DNA of 64,000 nucleotides from DAHVFK01 sp963755395 (GTDB lineage: Bacteria > Pseudomonadota > Gammaproteobacteria > Burkholderiales > SG8-39). The notes below the pieces were generated by a model. That model searched no databases, was not told the DNA's origin, and worked only from the letters and a program-made list of their open reading frames with translations. The translations under genes and the position numbers were made by a program. Position 1 is the first letter of the stretch. Every line of letters starts with the position of its first letter. The stretch lies in assembly GCA_963755395.1 (NCBI GenBank), contig CAVWJJ010000002.1, positions 806,001-870,000 of the forward strand, in the 5' to 3' direction. Below are positions 1-8,364 of the stretch, in pieces.

Positions 1-1
1 C

Positions 2-85
2 GGCGTGCCGATCGATATGATTTCGACCGGCCCCGACCGCGACGAGACCATCGTCCTGCGCCACCCCTTCGAGGTGGCCGAATAA
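2..85 (+). CDS. purA: Adenylosuccinate synthetase, C-terminal end (partial)
   Basis: Only the last 27 codons and a TAA stop are inside the window. They read GVPIDMISTGPDRDETIVL and then end in FEVAE, which matches the conserved C-terminus of PurA (E. coli has GVPVDIISTGPDRTETM at the same place). PurA joins IMP and aspartate using GTP in the first committed step of AMP synthesis in the cytoplasm. The position upstream of rnr-rlmB fits betaproteobacterial gene order. Identity is strong despite the short fragment; nothing can be said about the rest of the protein. Confidence 0.9.
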   Translation, partial: GVPIDMISTGPDRDETIVLRHPFEVAE

Positions 86-153
86 GCTCTTTGCGAAGCG
101 CGCACCTGGGCGTAGGATTGAGCCAGAGCGAAAAGCGCAAAGAGGGCAAGGCA

Positions 154-438
154 ATGGCACGCAAGATCCCGCAGCGTCCACCCGAGGTCGACGACCGCAC
201 CCGCATCGTCGAGCGGCCCGACGGCTTCTACTGGAAAGACGAAGCAAGCGGCGAGGAGTCGGGCCCCTACCCGACGCTGGAGGAGGCAGTCGCGGAGCTG
301 CAGGCGGCCGAGGGCGGCGACTACGAGCCGGGCGAGACGCTCGAGGAGGCCGAATCCGAGATCGGCGTCGCCGACTGGATCGACCCCGACACCGGCGAGC
401 CCGCGGAAGAGTCGGTCCCACGCATCGAAGACCACTGA
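154..438 (+). CDS. Small acidic protein of unknown function
   Basis: This frame encodes 94 residues beginning MARKIPQRPP. I chose the ATG at 154 because AGAGGG lies about 8 nt upstream; an in-frame upstream start at 91 would leave no good ribosome-binding site. The protein is rich in Glu and Asp, especially in its second half, and has no signal peptide or membrane segment. A central part around residues 25-45 (ERPDGFYWKDEASG) looks like a short beta-rich module. It follows purA by about 70 bp and is probably co-transcribed. I do not recognise the family and assign no function. Confidence 0.6.
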   Translation: MARKIPQRPPEVDDRTRIVERPDGFYWKDEASGEESGPYPTLEEAVAELQAAEGGDYEPGETLEEAESEIGVADWIDPDTGEPAEESVPRIEDH

Positions 439-454
439 TCGACAAGAGCGCGTG

Positions 455-1117
455 TCACGCGCCGCCTGCCACCATAGCGGGCAGGCCGGTCATGTGGCGC
501 AGCACGACGTGCGCTCCCGCCGCGACTAGATCGGAATCCGCACCGCTACTCGAAAACCCGCAGACGGTCATGCCCGCCGAGCGCGCAGCAGCGATTCCGC
601 TTTTGCTGTCCTCGACGACGAGGCACGATGCGGGCCGCGCGCCACAACTGCGTGCGGCGTGAAGAAAGAGGTCGGGAAACGGCTTGCCGCGGCTCACGTC
701 CTCGGAGCTGAACATTCTTCCTTCGAAGCGAGGAAGTAGCGACGTGATCGTCAGCGTCTTGCGCATCTTCGCGTGCGGGCCATTGGAAGCGATGCAGTAG
801 GGGATGGCGACTGCGTCCAGCGCGCTTTCGATTCCTTCCACCGGTTTGAGTTCTGCCTCTAGCGCCGCGAAGGTGCGGTCGCGATAATCGCGCACGAAGT
901 TCGCCGGCAGCGGACCTCCAAGCACGGCGGACAGGGACTCGAGCAATCGCGGAAACGTCATGCCGACGAAACGCCGCGCCGCTTCGTCCGCGCCGATCCG
1001 GACTCCGAGCTCGTTGAGCATCGCCGAGAGAACGCGATTGGTGATCGGTTCGCTGTCGACCACCACGCCGTCGCAGTCGAGTATGAGCAGCTCGAACCGG
1101 GAGGGGCGCTCGGCCAT
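455..1117 (-). CDS. HAD-superfamily hydrolase (phosphoglycolate phosphatase / beta-phosphoglucomutase type)
   Basis: A 220-residue HAD hydrolase of subfamily IA. Motif I is LDCDGVVVDSE near residue 14, with the Asp nucleophile and general acid of the DxD pair. Motif II is the Ser of IASNG near residue 110. Motif III is the Lys of GKPFPD, and motif IV is VVEDS near residue 168. The region between motifs I and II is a helical cap. Such enzymes dephosphorylate small metabolites such as 2-phosphoglycolate or sugar phosphates; the substrate cannot be read from sequence. It lies 15 bp downstream of the FAD oxidoreductase stop on the same strand and may be the last gene of that transcript. Confidence 0.85.
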   Translation of the reverse strand: MAERPSRFELLILDCDGVVVDSEPITNRVLSAMLNELGVRIGADEAARRFVGMTFPRLLESLSAVLGGPLPANFVRDYRDRTFAALEAELKPVEGIESALDAVAIPYCIASNGPHAKMRKTLTITSLLPRFEGRMFSSEDVSRGKPFPDLFLHAARSCGARPASCLVVEDSKSGIAAARSAGMTVCGFSSSGADSDLVAAGAHVVLRHMTGLPAMVAGGA

Positions 1118-1132
1118 TTCCGCGCTAGGAGA

Positions 1133-2477
1133 CTAGTGCTTGAGCACGCATTTGTCGTACAGATCCGGAAAACTGCCGGATGGATCGTATTTTCGCTTCA
1201 GGCCGGCGTAGGCTTCGCCGCCGTAGATACGCGCGAACTCATCGCGTTCGAAATAGCTGTCCGAGTAGAGCGACTTGATGCCTCCGAGCGCGCTCACTTT
1301 GCTGCTCGATCAGGCGGTTGAAGTGCCCGGGCGCGTGCCCTTTGCGGCTGCGGACCACGTCCCAGAAGCCGAAGTTGAGATAGGGCTCGCGCCGCATCGG
1401 GTAGAGCGTGAAGCGCCCGGCGTCCGCCTGCGGCATGATCGGGCACAGCCATGCCGGCCAGATGCCGATCTCGCGCGCGAGGAAGTCGAGGAACTCGGCC
1501 GCGCGCGAAAGTGGCATGTCCACGTCCTGGATCACCGATTCGCCGTGCAGGCCCTGCAGGCGGTCGAGCCAGCGCGTCAGGCCCACGCGGCTGTTCCAGC
1601 GCATGATGCGGGTGTAGGTGCGCGAGTTGAGGCGCTCGGGGCCGTACAGGCGGCGCACCAGCGGATTCTGCGCCAGCAGGTTCTTCGAGCACCAGAACCA
1701 GTCGGTGTCCCAGCGCCAGATGAAGTCGTGCGTCGAAAGGAAATCCTCTCTCTTCTCGGCGATCGAGCGGTAGTAGATGTCGCGGTAGCTGTAGTCGCTC
1801 GCGAAGGGCGCCTGGTCGACGAAACGCCCGAGCGTGAGGAACATCCGGTCCGGCGCAAACACCGTTCCGTCGACGAAGTCCGCTTCTTCCGCGCGCAGGA
1901 TTTCCTGCAGCGCCGCGAAGCATTCTTCGCCGCGGCCGAAGGCGCGGTGCTCGAGCCGCACGTAGCGCTTCACCGGCGCGGTGCGCGCGACGACGCGCAG
2001 CGCGTAGCCGAGCGTGCCGTAGGAATTGGGGAACGCATAGAACAGGTCGGCGTGCTCGTTGTGCGGGGTGCACAGCAGGATCCGGCCGTCGCCGGTCAGC
2101 ACCTCGAGCTCGAGCACCGACTCGTGCACCAGTCCGTAGCGGTGCGAAGAGGCCTCGATGCCGACCCCGGCGACCGCGCCGCCGAGCGTGATGGTCTTGA
2201 GCTGCGGCACCACCGCGGGCATCAGGCCCTCCGGCAGGCAGGCCGCGACCAGCGTTTCGTAGCTCGCCATGCCTTCGGCTTCGAGCACCCCGGCCGCGCG
2301 ATCGACGCGCAGCACGTCGCGGAACTCGCGCACGTCGAGCCTGCGGCGCGCCGGCGCCGCGCGGTCGCGAAACAGGTTGGAGGTTTCCTTGCCCAGGCCG
2401 ACCTGGCCGCCGCCTTCGCGCAGCCGCGCGGCGAGCCGGTCGCGCCGCGCGGCGTGGCGCTCGAGCGCGGCGCTCAC
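1133..2477 (-). CDS. FAD-dependent reductase next to a CFA-type methyltransferase (TmsA-like); one frameshift
   Basis: An oxidoreductase of about 447 residues with an N-terminal FAD-binding domain of the PCMH type (TITLGGAVAGVGIEASSHR near residue 105), related to DHCR24/DIMINUTO-like flavoenzymes. The GTG start at 2477 overlaps the methyltransferase stop by 4 bp (GTGA). One extra base near 1303 breaks the frame. After correction the protein continues as ALGGIKSLYSDSYFERDEF and ends DKCVLKH at the TAG at 1133-1135. In actinobacteria a flavin reductase adjacent to such a methyltransferase (TmsA with TmsB) reduces a methylene fatty acyl chain to a 10-methyl branched chain. I infer the same type of two-step lipid modification here; furan fatty acid chemistry is an alternative. 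Confidence 0.7.
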
Positions 2478-3691
2478 GCGCGCTCGCGGTAGAGGTGGGC
2501 GCGGGACATCGGGTAATTGGCGGCGGTGATGTTGCCGCGGCTGAAGACGATCTGGAACAGGTGCGTGTAGCCGGCCGGCGAGCGGAACATCTCGGCGCAG
2601 CCGTAGAGGTAGACGCGCCAGATGCGGCGGAAGCGCTCGTCGAACTTCTTCGGGTCGAGCGCATGGATCGCGTCCCAGTTGCGGTCGAAGCGCTCGGCCC
2701 AGGCGTCGAGCGTGAGCGCGTAGTGGCGGCGCAGGTTCTCGATGTCCACCACCTCGAGCCCGGCCTGCTCCATGGCCACGATCACGTCGGCCAGGCTCGG
2801 GATCCAGCCCCCGGGAAAGACCTTGTCGCGGATGAAGAAGTCGGTCTCGTAGCGCCCGACGTGGCCGATGAAGTGCAGCATGCCCAGTCCGCCTGGCTTG
2901 AGGAACTTCGCGTGCGCCTGGACGACCTCGGCGAGCTGGTCGCGCCCGGCGTGCTCGAGCGTGCCGATCGAGACCACCTTGTCGTACTCGCGCCGCACGT
3001 CGCGGAAGTCGGTCTCGATCACCTCGAGCGCGCCGCCCAGCCCGCGGCGGGCGATCTCGTCGCGCACCATCGCCACCTGCTCGGTGGTGTTGTTGATCCC
3101 GGTCACGCGCACGCCGCGGCGCTCGTGGGCGCGGAACATGAACCCGCCGAAGCCGCTGCCGATGTCGACCACCTCTTCGCCGGGAGCGAGCAGCAGCTTG
3201 GCGCACACGTGATCGATCTTGTTCTGCTGCGCTTCCTCGAGCGTGCGCGTGCCTTCCTTCCAGTAGGCGCAGGTGTACATCATCAGAGGCTCGTCGAGCC
3301 AGAGGCGGTAGAACTCGGTGCCGAGCGCGTAGTGAAAGCGCGCGTTGGCCTTGGCCTGCTCCCAGGTCGAGTTCGAGTAGCGCAGCTCGTGCCAGCGGTT
3401 GCGCAGCGCGACCGGCCCGTTCGGCCGGGTCATGTTGCCGAACATGCCGGTGGCGAGAGCCTGGCGAAGACTGCCTTGCAGCTCGAGCTCGCCGTCGAAA
3501 TAGGACTCGAGCAGGCCGACGTGCCGAAATAGCGCGATGCGGCGCTCGGCAGCCGCGGTCTTCAGTTCGAGCGTGAACGCCGGCTCGCCCGCGCCGCAGC
3601 GCATTTCGCTGCCGTCGGCGAAGCGCGCGGCGAAGGGGGTGCCGGACATGTCGGCAAGCTGCCGTAGCGCCGGTTCGAGGAGCGTTCTCAT
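2474..3691 (-). CDS. Cyclopropane-fatty-acid-synthase-family SAM methyltransferase (TmsB/CFA-like)
   Basis: A 405-residue enzyme of the CFA synthase family, which transfers a methyl or methylene group from S-adenosylmethionine to the double bond of unsaturated acyl chains in membrane phospholipids. The SAM-binding loop is VVDIGSGFGGFMF near residue 175. Active-site elements seen in CFA synthases are present: MYTCAYW (Cys), TLEHAG (Glu), MLHFIG (His) and a Tyr in HYALTL. The start at 3691 (MRTLLEPALR) was preferred because the upstream in-frame extension runs through the tRNA. The overlapping downstream flavoenzyme suggests the product may be a methyl-branched chain and not a cyclopropane. No frameshift is seen. 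Confidence 0.85.
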   Translation of the reverse strand: MRTLLEPALRQLADMSGTPFAARFADGSEMRCGAGEPAFTLELKTAAAERRIALFRHVGLLESYFDGELELQGSLRQALATGMFGNMTRPNGPVALRNRWHELRYSNSTWEQAKANARFHYALGTEFYRLWLDEPLMMYTCAYWKEGTRTLEEAQQNKIDHVCAKLLLAPGEEVVDIGSGFGGFMFRAHERRGVRVTGINNTTEQVAMVRDEIARRGLGGALEVIETDFRDVRREYDKVVSIGTLEHAGRDQLAEVVQAHAKFLKPGGLGMLHFIGHVGRYETDFFIRDKVFPGGWIPSLADVIVAMEQAGLEVVDIENLRRHYALTLDAWAERFDRNWDAIHALDPKKFDERFRRIWRVYLYGCAEMFRSPAGYTHLFQIVFSRGNITAANYPMSRAHLYRERA

Positions 3692-3752
3692 ATCGACCTT
3701 AGCGATGCGGCGGAAAGTGGCGAAGCGAGATAGAATCCTGCTTTGCCGAGTC

Positions 3753-3840
<88 letters not shown>

Positions 3841-3871
3841 GGGGAGCGCATTTTAGTGGCAGGACCCGATC

Positions 3872-6005
3872 GTGTCAAAGAAGAAGCCTAGCAAAACATC
3901 GTTGCGTCGGCGCGGGCGCGCCGAGCGCCCGCAGCCGGCGCTGCCTGACGCCTACGCGAAGGAAATCCTCGCGGCGCTGAACGGCGCCGGCGCGCCGCTG
4001 ACGCCCGACGAGCTCGCCGAGCGGCTCGGGATCCGCGGCCGCGAACGGCGCAATTTCGACGACGCCGTCGCGGGCCTGGAGCGCGCGGGGGCGGTGGTCA
4101 AGAACCGCGCCGGCAGCCTGCTGGTGGCCACACGGCTGGCCCTGCTCGCCGGCCGTATCGAGGGCCATCGCGACGGGCACGGCTTCCTGGTGCCCGACGA
4201 CGGCGGCCCGCAGGTGTTCCTGCCGCCAGCGGAGATGCGCCAGGTGCTGCACGGCGACCGCGCCGCGGTGCGCATCACCGGGCGCGACCCGCGCGGCAGG
4301 CCATCGGGCGAGATCGTCGAGGTGCTCGAGCGCGCCACGCGGCGCATCGTAGGCAGGCTGCACGCCGAGCACGGGGTGATGTTCCTGGTGCCCGAGGACC
4401 GCCGCATCGCGCAGGACATCCTGGTGCCGCCGAAAGAAGCCGGCCGGGCGAAGGCGGGCGAGGTGGTGACGGTCGAGCTCGTGGCGCAGCCGTCAAAGCA
4501 CGCGCAGCCGATCGGGCGCGTGGCCGAGGTGCTGGGCAACTACACCGATCCCGGGATGGAGATCGAGATCGCGCTGCGCAAGTTCGACCTGCCGCACGAG
4601 TTCTCGAAGAAGTCGCTCGCGGCCGCGCGCGCGCTGCCCGAGGCGGTGCGCGAGGAGGACCTCGCGGACCGGCGCGACCTGCGCGAGCTCGGCTTCGTCA
4701 CCATCGACGGCGAGACGGCGAAGGATTTCGACGACGCGGTGCACGCGGTGCGCGACGGGCGGGGTTTCCGCCTCTGGGTCGCGATCGCGGACGTCAGCTA
4801 CTACGTGCGCCACGGCGAGCCGCTCGACGCCGATGCACTCGAGCGCGGCACCTCGGTCTATTTCCCGCGGCGCGTAATCCCGATGCTGCCGGAGAAGCTC
4901 TCCAACGGCCTGTGCTCGCTCAATCCCGAAGTCGACCGCCTGCGCGATGGTATGCGAGATGATGATCACGCCCAAGGGCGTGGTGGCGCGCTACGAGTTC
5001 TACCCGGCAGTGATCCGATCGCGCGCGCGCCTGACGTACAACCAGGTATGGGAGTGGCTGTCCTCGGGCAAGGCGCCGGCGTACCTGCAGACGCTGTACG
5101 AGGTGTACGGCAGACTGGCCGAGGAGCGGCGCCGGCGCGGCGCGATCGATTTCGAGACGCTCGAGACCAGGATGGTGTTCGACGCCCAGGGCAAGATCGA
5201 GAAGATCATTCCCGAGGCGCGCAACGACGCGCACCGCCTGATCGAGGAGTGCATGCTGGCGGCCAACGTCTCGGCCGGCGACCTGCTCTCGGGGCGCAGC
5301 CAGCCGGTGCTGTACCGGGTGCACGACGTGCCGGCGCCGGAAAAGGTTTCGGCGCTGCGCGACTTCCTGGCCGAGCTCGGGCTGCAACTGCCCGGCGGCG
5401 AGGTGCCGCGGCCGAAGGACTACGCCCAGCTGCTGGACAAGATCCGGAGCCGCCCGGACTTCACGCTGCTGCAGACGATCCTGCTGCGCTCGCTCAAGCA
5501 GGCGGTCTACAGCCCGGACAACGCGGGCCACTTCGGCCTCGCGTTCGAGGCTTACGTGCACTTCACCTCCCCGATCAGGCGCTACCCCGACCTGCTGGTG
5601 CACCGCGCGATCAAGGCCTGCCTCAAGGGGCGGCGCTACGAGGGCGTCGACTGGGACGCGCTCGGGCTGCACTGCTCGGACACCGAGCGCCGCGCCGACG
5701 AGGCGAGCCGCGACGTCGAGAACTGGCTCAAGTGCTTCTACATGAAGGAGCACGTCGGCGGCGTGTTCACCGGCGCGGTGACCGGGGTGACTTCGTTCGG
5801 CCTGTTCGTCACGCTGGACGACTACTTCGTCGACGGGCTGGTGCACATCTCGGAGCTGGGGCGCGACTACTTCCAGTTCGACGCCGCGCGCCACATGCTG
5901 CTCGGCGAGCGCAGCGGCCAGCGCTTTCGCCTTGCCGACCGCATGAAGGTCAAGCTGGTGCGAGTCGACCTGGAGACGCGCAAGATCGACTTCGTGCCGG
6001 CATGA
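3872..6005 (+). CDS. rnr: Ribonuclease R (one frameshift near 4948)
   Basis: A processive 3'-to-5' exoribonuclease of about 710 residues that degrades structured RNA and takes part in rRNA and tmRNA-linked quality control. In order it has a Lys/Arg-rich N-terminus with a winged-helix segment, cold-shock domains, the RNB catalytic domain with the metal-binding motif DGETAKDFDDAV near residue 285, and a C-terminal S1 domain (VTGVTSFGLFVTLDDYF). The start is GTG at 3872. One extra base near 4948 shifts the frame between NPEVDRLR and MVCEMMI, two stretches that are contiguous in RNase R proteins. The stop overlaps the rlmB start (ATGA), so the two are translationally coupled. Confidence 0.93.
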
Positions 6006-6760
6006 GCAGGCCGCCGCGCGAGCCGAGGGTGGTGGTCGGCTTCCACGCCGTGCTGGCGCGCCTGCGCGCGGATCCTTCCTCGGTGCTCGAGCTCTACCTG
6101 GACGAGTCGCGCCACGACGCGCGCATCAGGGACGTCGCGGCGACGGCCGAGCAGGCCGGCGTGAAGGTGATGAAGGTGCCGAGCAATCGCCTGGACGGTT
6201 TCTATGGCGGCGGCCGGCACCAGGGCGTGGTCGCGCGGGTGGAGGTGAAGAGCCTGAGCCACAGCCTGGACGACATCCTGGATCAGGCGCAAGGAGCGCC
6301 GCTTGTGCTGCTGCTCGACGGCGTGACCGACCCGCACAACCTCGGCGCCTGCCTGCGCGTGGCGAACGCGGCCGGGGTGCACGCGGTCGTCGCGCCGAAG
6401 GACCGCGCCGCCGGCATCAGCGCCGCGGTGTCGAAGGTCGCCAGCGGCGCCGCCGAATCGACTCCCTACCTCATGGTCACCAACCTGGCGCGCACCATCG
6501 ACGAGCTGAAGGAGCGCGGCATCTGGGTCGTCGGCACGGACGGCGGCGCGGATCAGAGCCTGTACGAGGCGGATTTGCCCGAGGCGATCGCCTGGGTGCT
6601 GGGTGCCGAAGGCGAGGGCATGCGACGCCTGACGCGCGAGCGCTGCGACCTGCTGGTGCGCATCCCGATGCGGGGCGAGGTCGAAAGCCTCAACGTCTCG
6701 GTCGCCGCCGGGGTCGCCCTGTTCGAGTCGGTCCGGCGCCGATCCTTGCCCAAGCCTTAG
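6002..6760 (+). CDS. rlmB: 23S rRNA 2'-O-methyltransferase RlmB
   Basis: A 252-residue SpoU-family enzyme that methylates the 2'-OH of G2251 in 23S rRNA (E. coli numbering) using SAM. The N-terminal substrate-binding domain begins VVVGFHAVLARL. The SPOUT catalytic domain carries the three family motifs: LDGVTDPHNLGACLR near residue 105, VLGAEGEGMRRL near residue 200 and IPMRGEVESLNVSVA near residue 222. The ATG at 6002 overlaps the rnr stop by 4 bp, the usual rnr-rlmB arrangement. The reading frame is intact. Confidence 0.95.
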   Translation: MSRPPREPRVVVGFHAVLARLRADPSSVLELYLDESRHDARIRDVAATAEQAGVKVMKVPSNRLDGFYGGGRHQGVVARVEVKSLSHSLDDILDQAQGAPLVLLLDGVTDPHNLGACLRVANAAGVHAVVAPKDRAAGISAAVSKVASGAAESTPYLMVTNLARTIDELKERGIWVVGTDGGADQSLYEADLPEAIAWVLGAEGEGMRRLTRERCDLLVRIPMRGEVESLNVSVAAGVALFESVRRRSLPKP

Positions 6761-6775
6761 ATTTCCCTATATAAT
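6746..6775 (+). promoter_or_regulatory. Sigma-70-type promoter for the rpsF operon
   Basis: A perfect TATAAT lies at 6770-6775 with TTGCCC 18 bp upstream (6746-6751). The pair overlaps the end of rlmB and sits 64 bp before the rpsF start, where a strong ribosomal protein promoter is expected. Confidence 0.6.
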
Positions 6776-6838
6776 CCGGCCCCTTTCCTTGCCGCACCGC
6801 GACGCATGACGGGCGGCTTAAACCCACAAGGAGAACGC

Positions 6839-7219
6839 ATGCGGCATTACGAGATCGTATTCATCGTCCATCCGGACCAGAGCGAGCAGGTGCCCGCGAT
6901 GGTCGAGCGCTACAAGGGCGTCATCGCGGCGCGCAACGGCATCGTTCACCGCCTCGAGGACTGGGGCCGGCGCCAGCTCACCTACCCGCTGCAGAAGGTG
7001 CACAAGGCGCACTACGTGCTCATGAACATCGAGTGCGACCAGGAAACGGTCGACGAGCTCAACAACTCGTTCAAGTTCAGCGACGCCGTGCTGCGCCACC
7101 TGATCGTCAAGATGACCAAGGCGGTCACCGAGCCCTCGCCGATGATGAAGGAAGAGAAGTCCAAGTCGCTGATGGAGCGCGGCGCGGAGGCGAGGCCGGC
7201 CGAGGCCGAGGCCGTCTGA
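6839..7219 (+). CDS. rpsF: 30S ribosomal protein S6
   Basis: A 126-residue S6 protein beginning MRHYEIVFIVHPDQSEQ with the family's ferredoxin-like fold and the conserved stretch LEDWGRRQLTYPLQK. S6 binds the central domain of 16S rRNA next to S18. The start at 6839 follows AAGGAG by 6 nt. The tail after residue 100 is charged and low complexity, as is common in S6. It is the first gene of rpsF-priB-rpsR-rplI. Confidence 0.97.
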   Translation: MRHYEIVFIVHPDQSEQVPAMVERYKGVIAARNGIVHRLEDWGRRQLTYPLQKVHKAHYVLMNIECDQETVDELNNSFKFSDAVLRHLIVKMTKAVTEPSPMMKEEKSKSLMERGAEARPAEAEAV

Positions 7220-7226
7220 GCGCCGA

Positions 7227-7535
7227 TTGGACGAGGCGAACCGGGTCGAACTGTCTGGAACGCTTGCCGAGCTCGGCGCGCTGCGCCACACGCCAGCGGG
7301 AATTCCGGTGATCGATTGCCGCATCAGGCACGAGTCGGAGGCCGCCGAGGCAGGCGCCAGGCGCAAGGTGGAAGCCGAGGTCGAGGCGATTGCATTCCAG
7401 GCGCATGCCCGGCTGCTCGCCGCCGCCGCGCCCGGCAGCCCGCTGAGAGTTGAAGGATTTTTGTGCGCAAGGAGCCGGCGCTCGAAGAAGCTGGTTCTGC
7501 ACCTGACCAAGATCGAATTTACTGAAGGAGTTTGA
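7227..7535 (+). CDS. priB: Primosomal replication protein N (PriB)
   Basis: A 102-residue single OB-fold protein (NRVELSGTLAELGALRHTPAG, then the core IDCRIRHES). PriB binds single-stranded DNA and PriA during replication restart and derives from a duplicated SSB. The start codon is TTG at 7227, 8 nt after the rpsF stop. Its place between rpsF and rpsR is diagnostic for beta- and gammaproteobacteria. The C-terminus overlaps the Shine-Dalgarno region of rpsR. Confidence 0.9.
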   Translation: MDEANRVELSGTLAELGALRHTPAGIPVIDCRIRHESEAAEAGARRKVEAEVEAIAFQAHARLLAAAAPGSPLRVEGFLCARSRRSKKLVLHLTKIEFTEGV

Positions 7536-7537
7536 GC

Positions 7538-7831
7538 ATGCCCCCGCCGCGCAGAGGAAAAGGCAAAGGTAAAGGAAAGTTCGCGAAGGACAAGAAGGAC
7601 CGCGGACAGAAGGCGCTGTTCCGGCGCCGCAAATTCTGCCGCTTCACGGCCGAGAAGATCGAGTGGATCGACTACAAGGACATCGACATCCTCAAGGATT
7701 TCGTCAACGAGAACGGCAAGATCATCCCGGCGCGCATCACCGGCACCTCCGCCGGCTACCAGCGCCAGCTGTCGACCGCGATCAAGCGCGCGCGCTTCCT
7801 GGCGCTGCTGCCGTACACCGATCTGCACTGA
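7538..7831 (+). CDS. rpsR: 30S ribosomal protein S18
   Basis: A 97-residue S18. The ATG at 7538 lies 7 nt after GAAGGAG, so it was chosen over the TTG at 7532. The core FRRRKFCRFTAEKIEWIDYKD and the ending LLPYTDLH are typical of S18. The N-terminus carries an extra Gly-Lys repeat (RGKGKGKGK), longer than in E. coli. S18 pairs with S6 on 16S rRNA. Confidence 0.97.
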   Translation: MPPPRRGKGKGKGKFAKDKKDRGQKALFRRRKFCRFTAEKIEWIDYKDIDILKDFVNENGKIIPARITGTSAGYQRQLSTAIKRARFLALLPYTDLH

Positions 7832-7841
7832 GGGGCGCGTC

Positions 7842-8291
7842 ATGCAAGTGATCCTGATGGAGAAGGTGGGCAACCTCGGCAATCTCGGCGACGTCGTGAA
7901 GGTGAAGGACGGTTTCGCCCGCAACTTCCTGATTCCGCACGGCAAGGCCAAGCGAGCGACGCCGGACAACCTGAAGGCGTTCGAGGCTCGCCGCGCCGAG
8001 CTCGAGAAGTCGCACGCCGCGGCGCTGGCCGAGGCGCAGGAGCGCGGCGCCAAGCTGGAGGGCCTGACGGTGCAGATCAGCCAGAAGGCGGGCGTCGACG
8101 GCCGGCTGTTCGGCTCGGTCACCAACTACGACATCGTCGAGGCGCTGCAGAAGCAGGGCATCGAGATCGAGCGGCGCCAGGTACGCATGCCGCAGGGGCC
8201 GCTCAAGCAAGTGGGCGACTTCCCGATCGAGATCGAGCTCTACACCGACGTGGTGAGCACGATTACGGTTTCGGTGCTCGGCGAAGCGTGA
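7842..8291 (+). CDS. rplI: 50S ribosomal protein L9
   Basis: A 149-residue L9 beginning MQVILMEKVGNLGNLGDVV, with the conserved GFARNFLIPHGKA, the long central helix (residues 40-75) and the C-terminal domain (GSVTNYDIVEAL). L9 binds domain V of 23S rRNA near the base of the L1 stalk. It is the last gene of the operon and is followed by a strong intrinsic terminator. Confidence 0.97.
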   Translation: MQVILMEKVGNLGNLGDVVKVKDGFARNFLIPHGKAKRATPDNLKAFEARRAELEKSHAAALAEAQERGAKLEGLTVQISQKAGVDGRLFGSVTNYDIVEALQKQGIEIERRQVRMPQGPLKQVGDFPIEIELYTDVVSTITVSVLGEA

Positions 8292-8319
8292 TTCGCGCGC
8301 ACGCGCTGCGCGCGTGACG

Positions 8320-8348
8320 AAAGGGCTGGCAACAGCCCTTTTCTTTTT
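8320..8348 (+). terminator. Rho-independent terminator after rplI
   Basis: A perfect 9-bp stem AAAGGGCTG / CAGCCCTTT with a GCAA tetraloop is followed by TTCTTTTT. It ends the rpsF-priB-rpsR-rplI operon and separates it from dnaB. Confidence 0.92.
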
Positions 8349-8364
8349 GTAGCATCGACTCCTC

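Noticed and set aside
1239..2664. Long open frames on both strands overlapping the FAD reductase and methyltransferase genes
   Set aside because: They are shadow frames of high-GC coding DNA: Arg/Ala/Pro-rich, no recognisable motifs, and antisense or out of frame to clear genes. The same applies to long antisense frames over rnr, dnaB, ccoI and katG.
3872..6760. A single fused RNase R-RlmB protein read in one continuous frame
   Set aside because: The middle of that frame (about 4950-6000) is shifted nonsense; the true RNase R continues in another frame and stops at 6005, overlapping a normal rlmB start.
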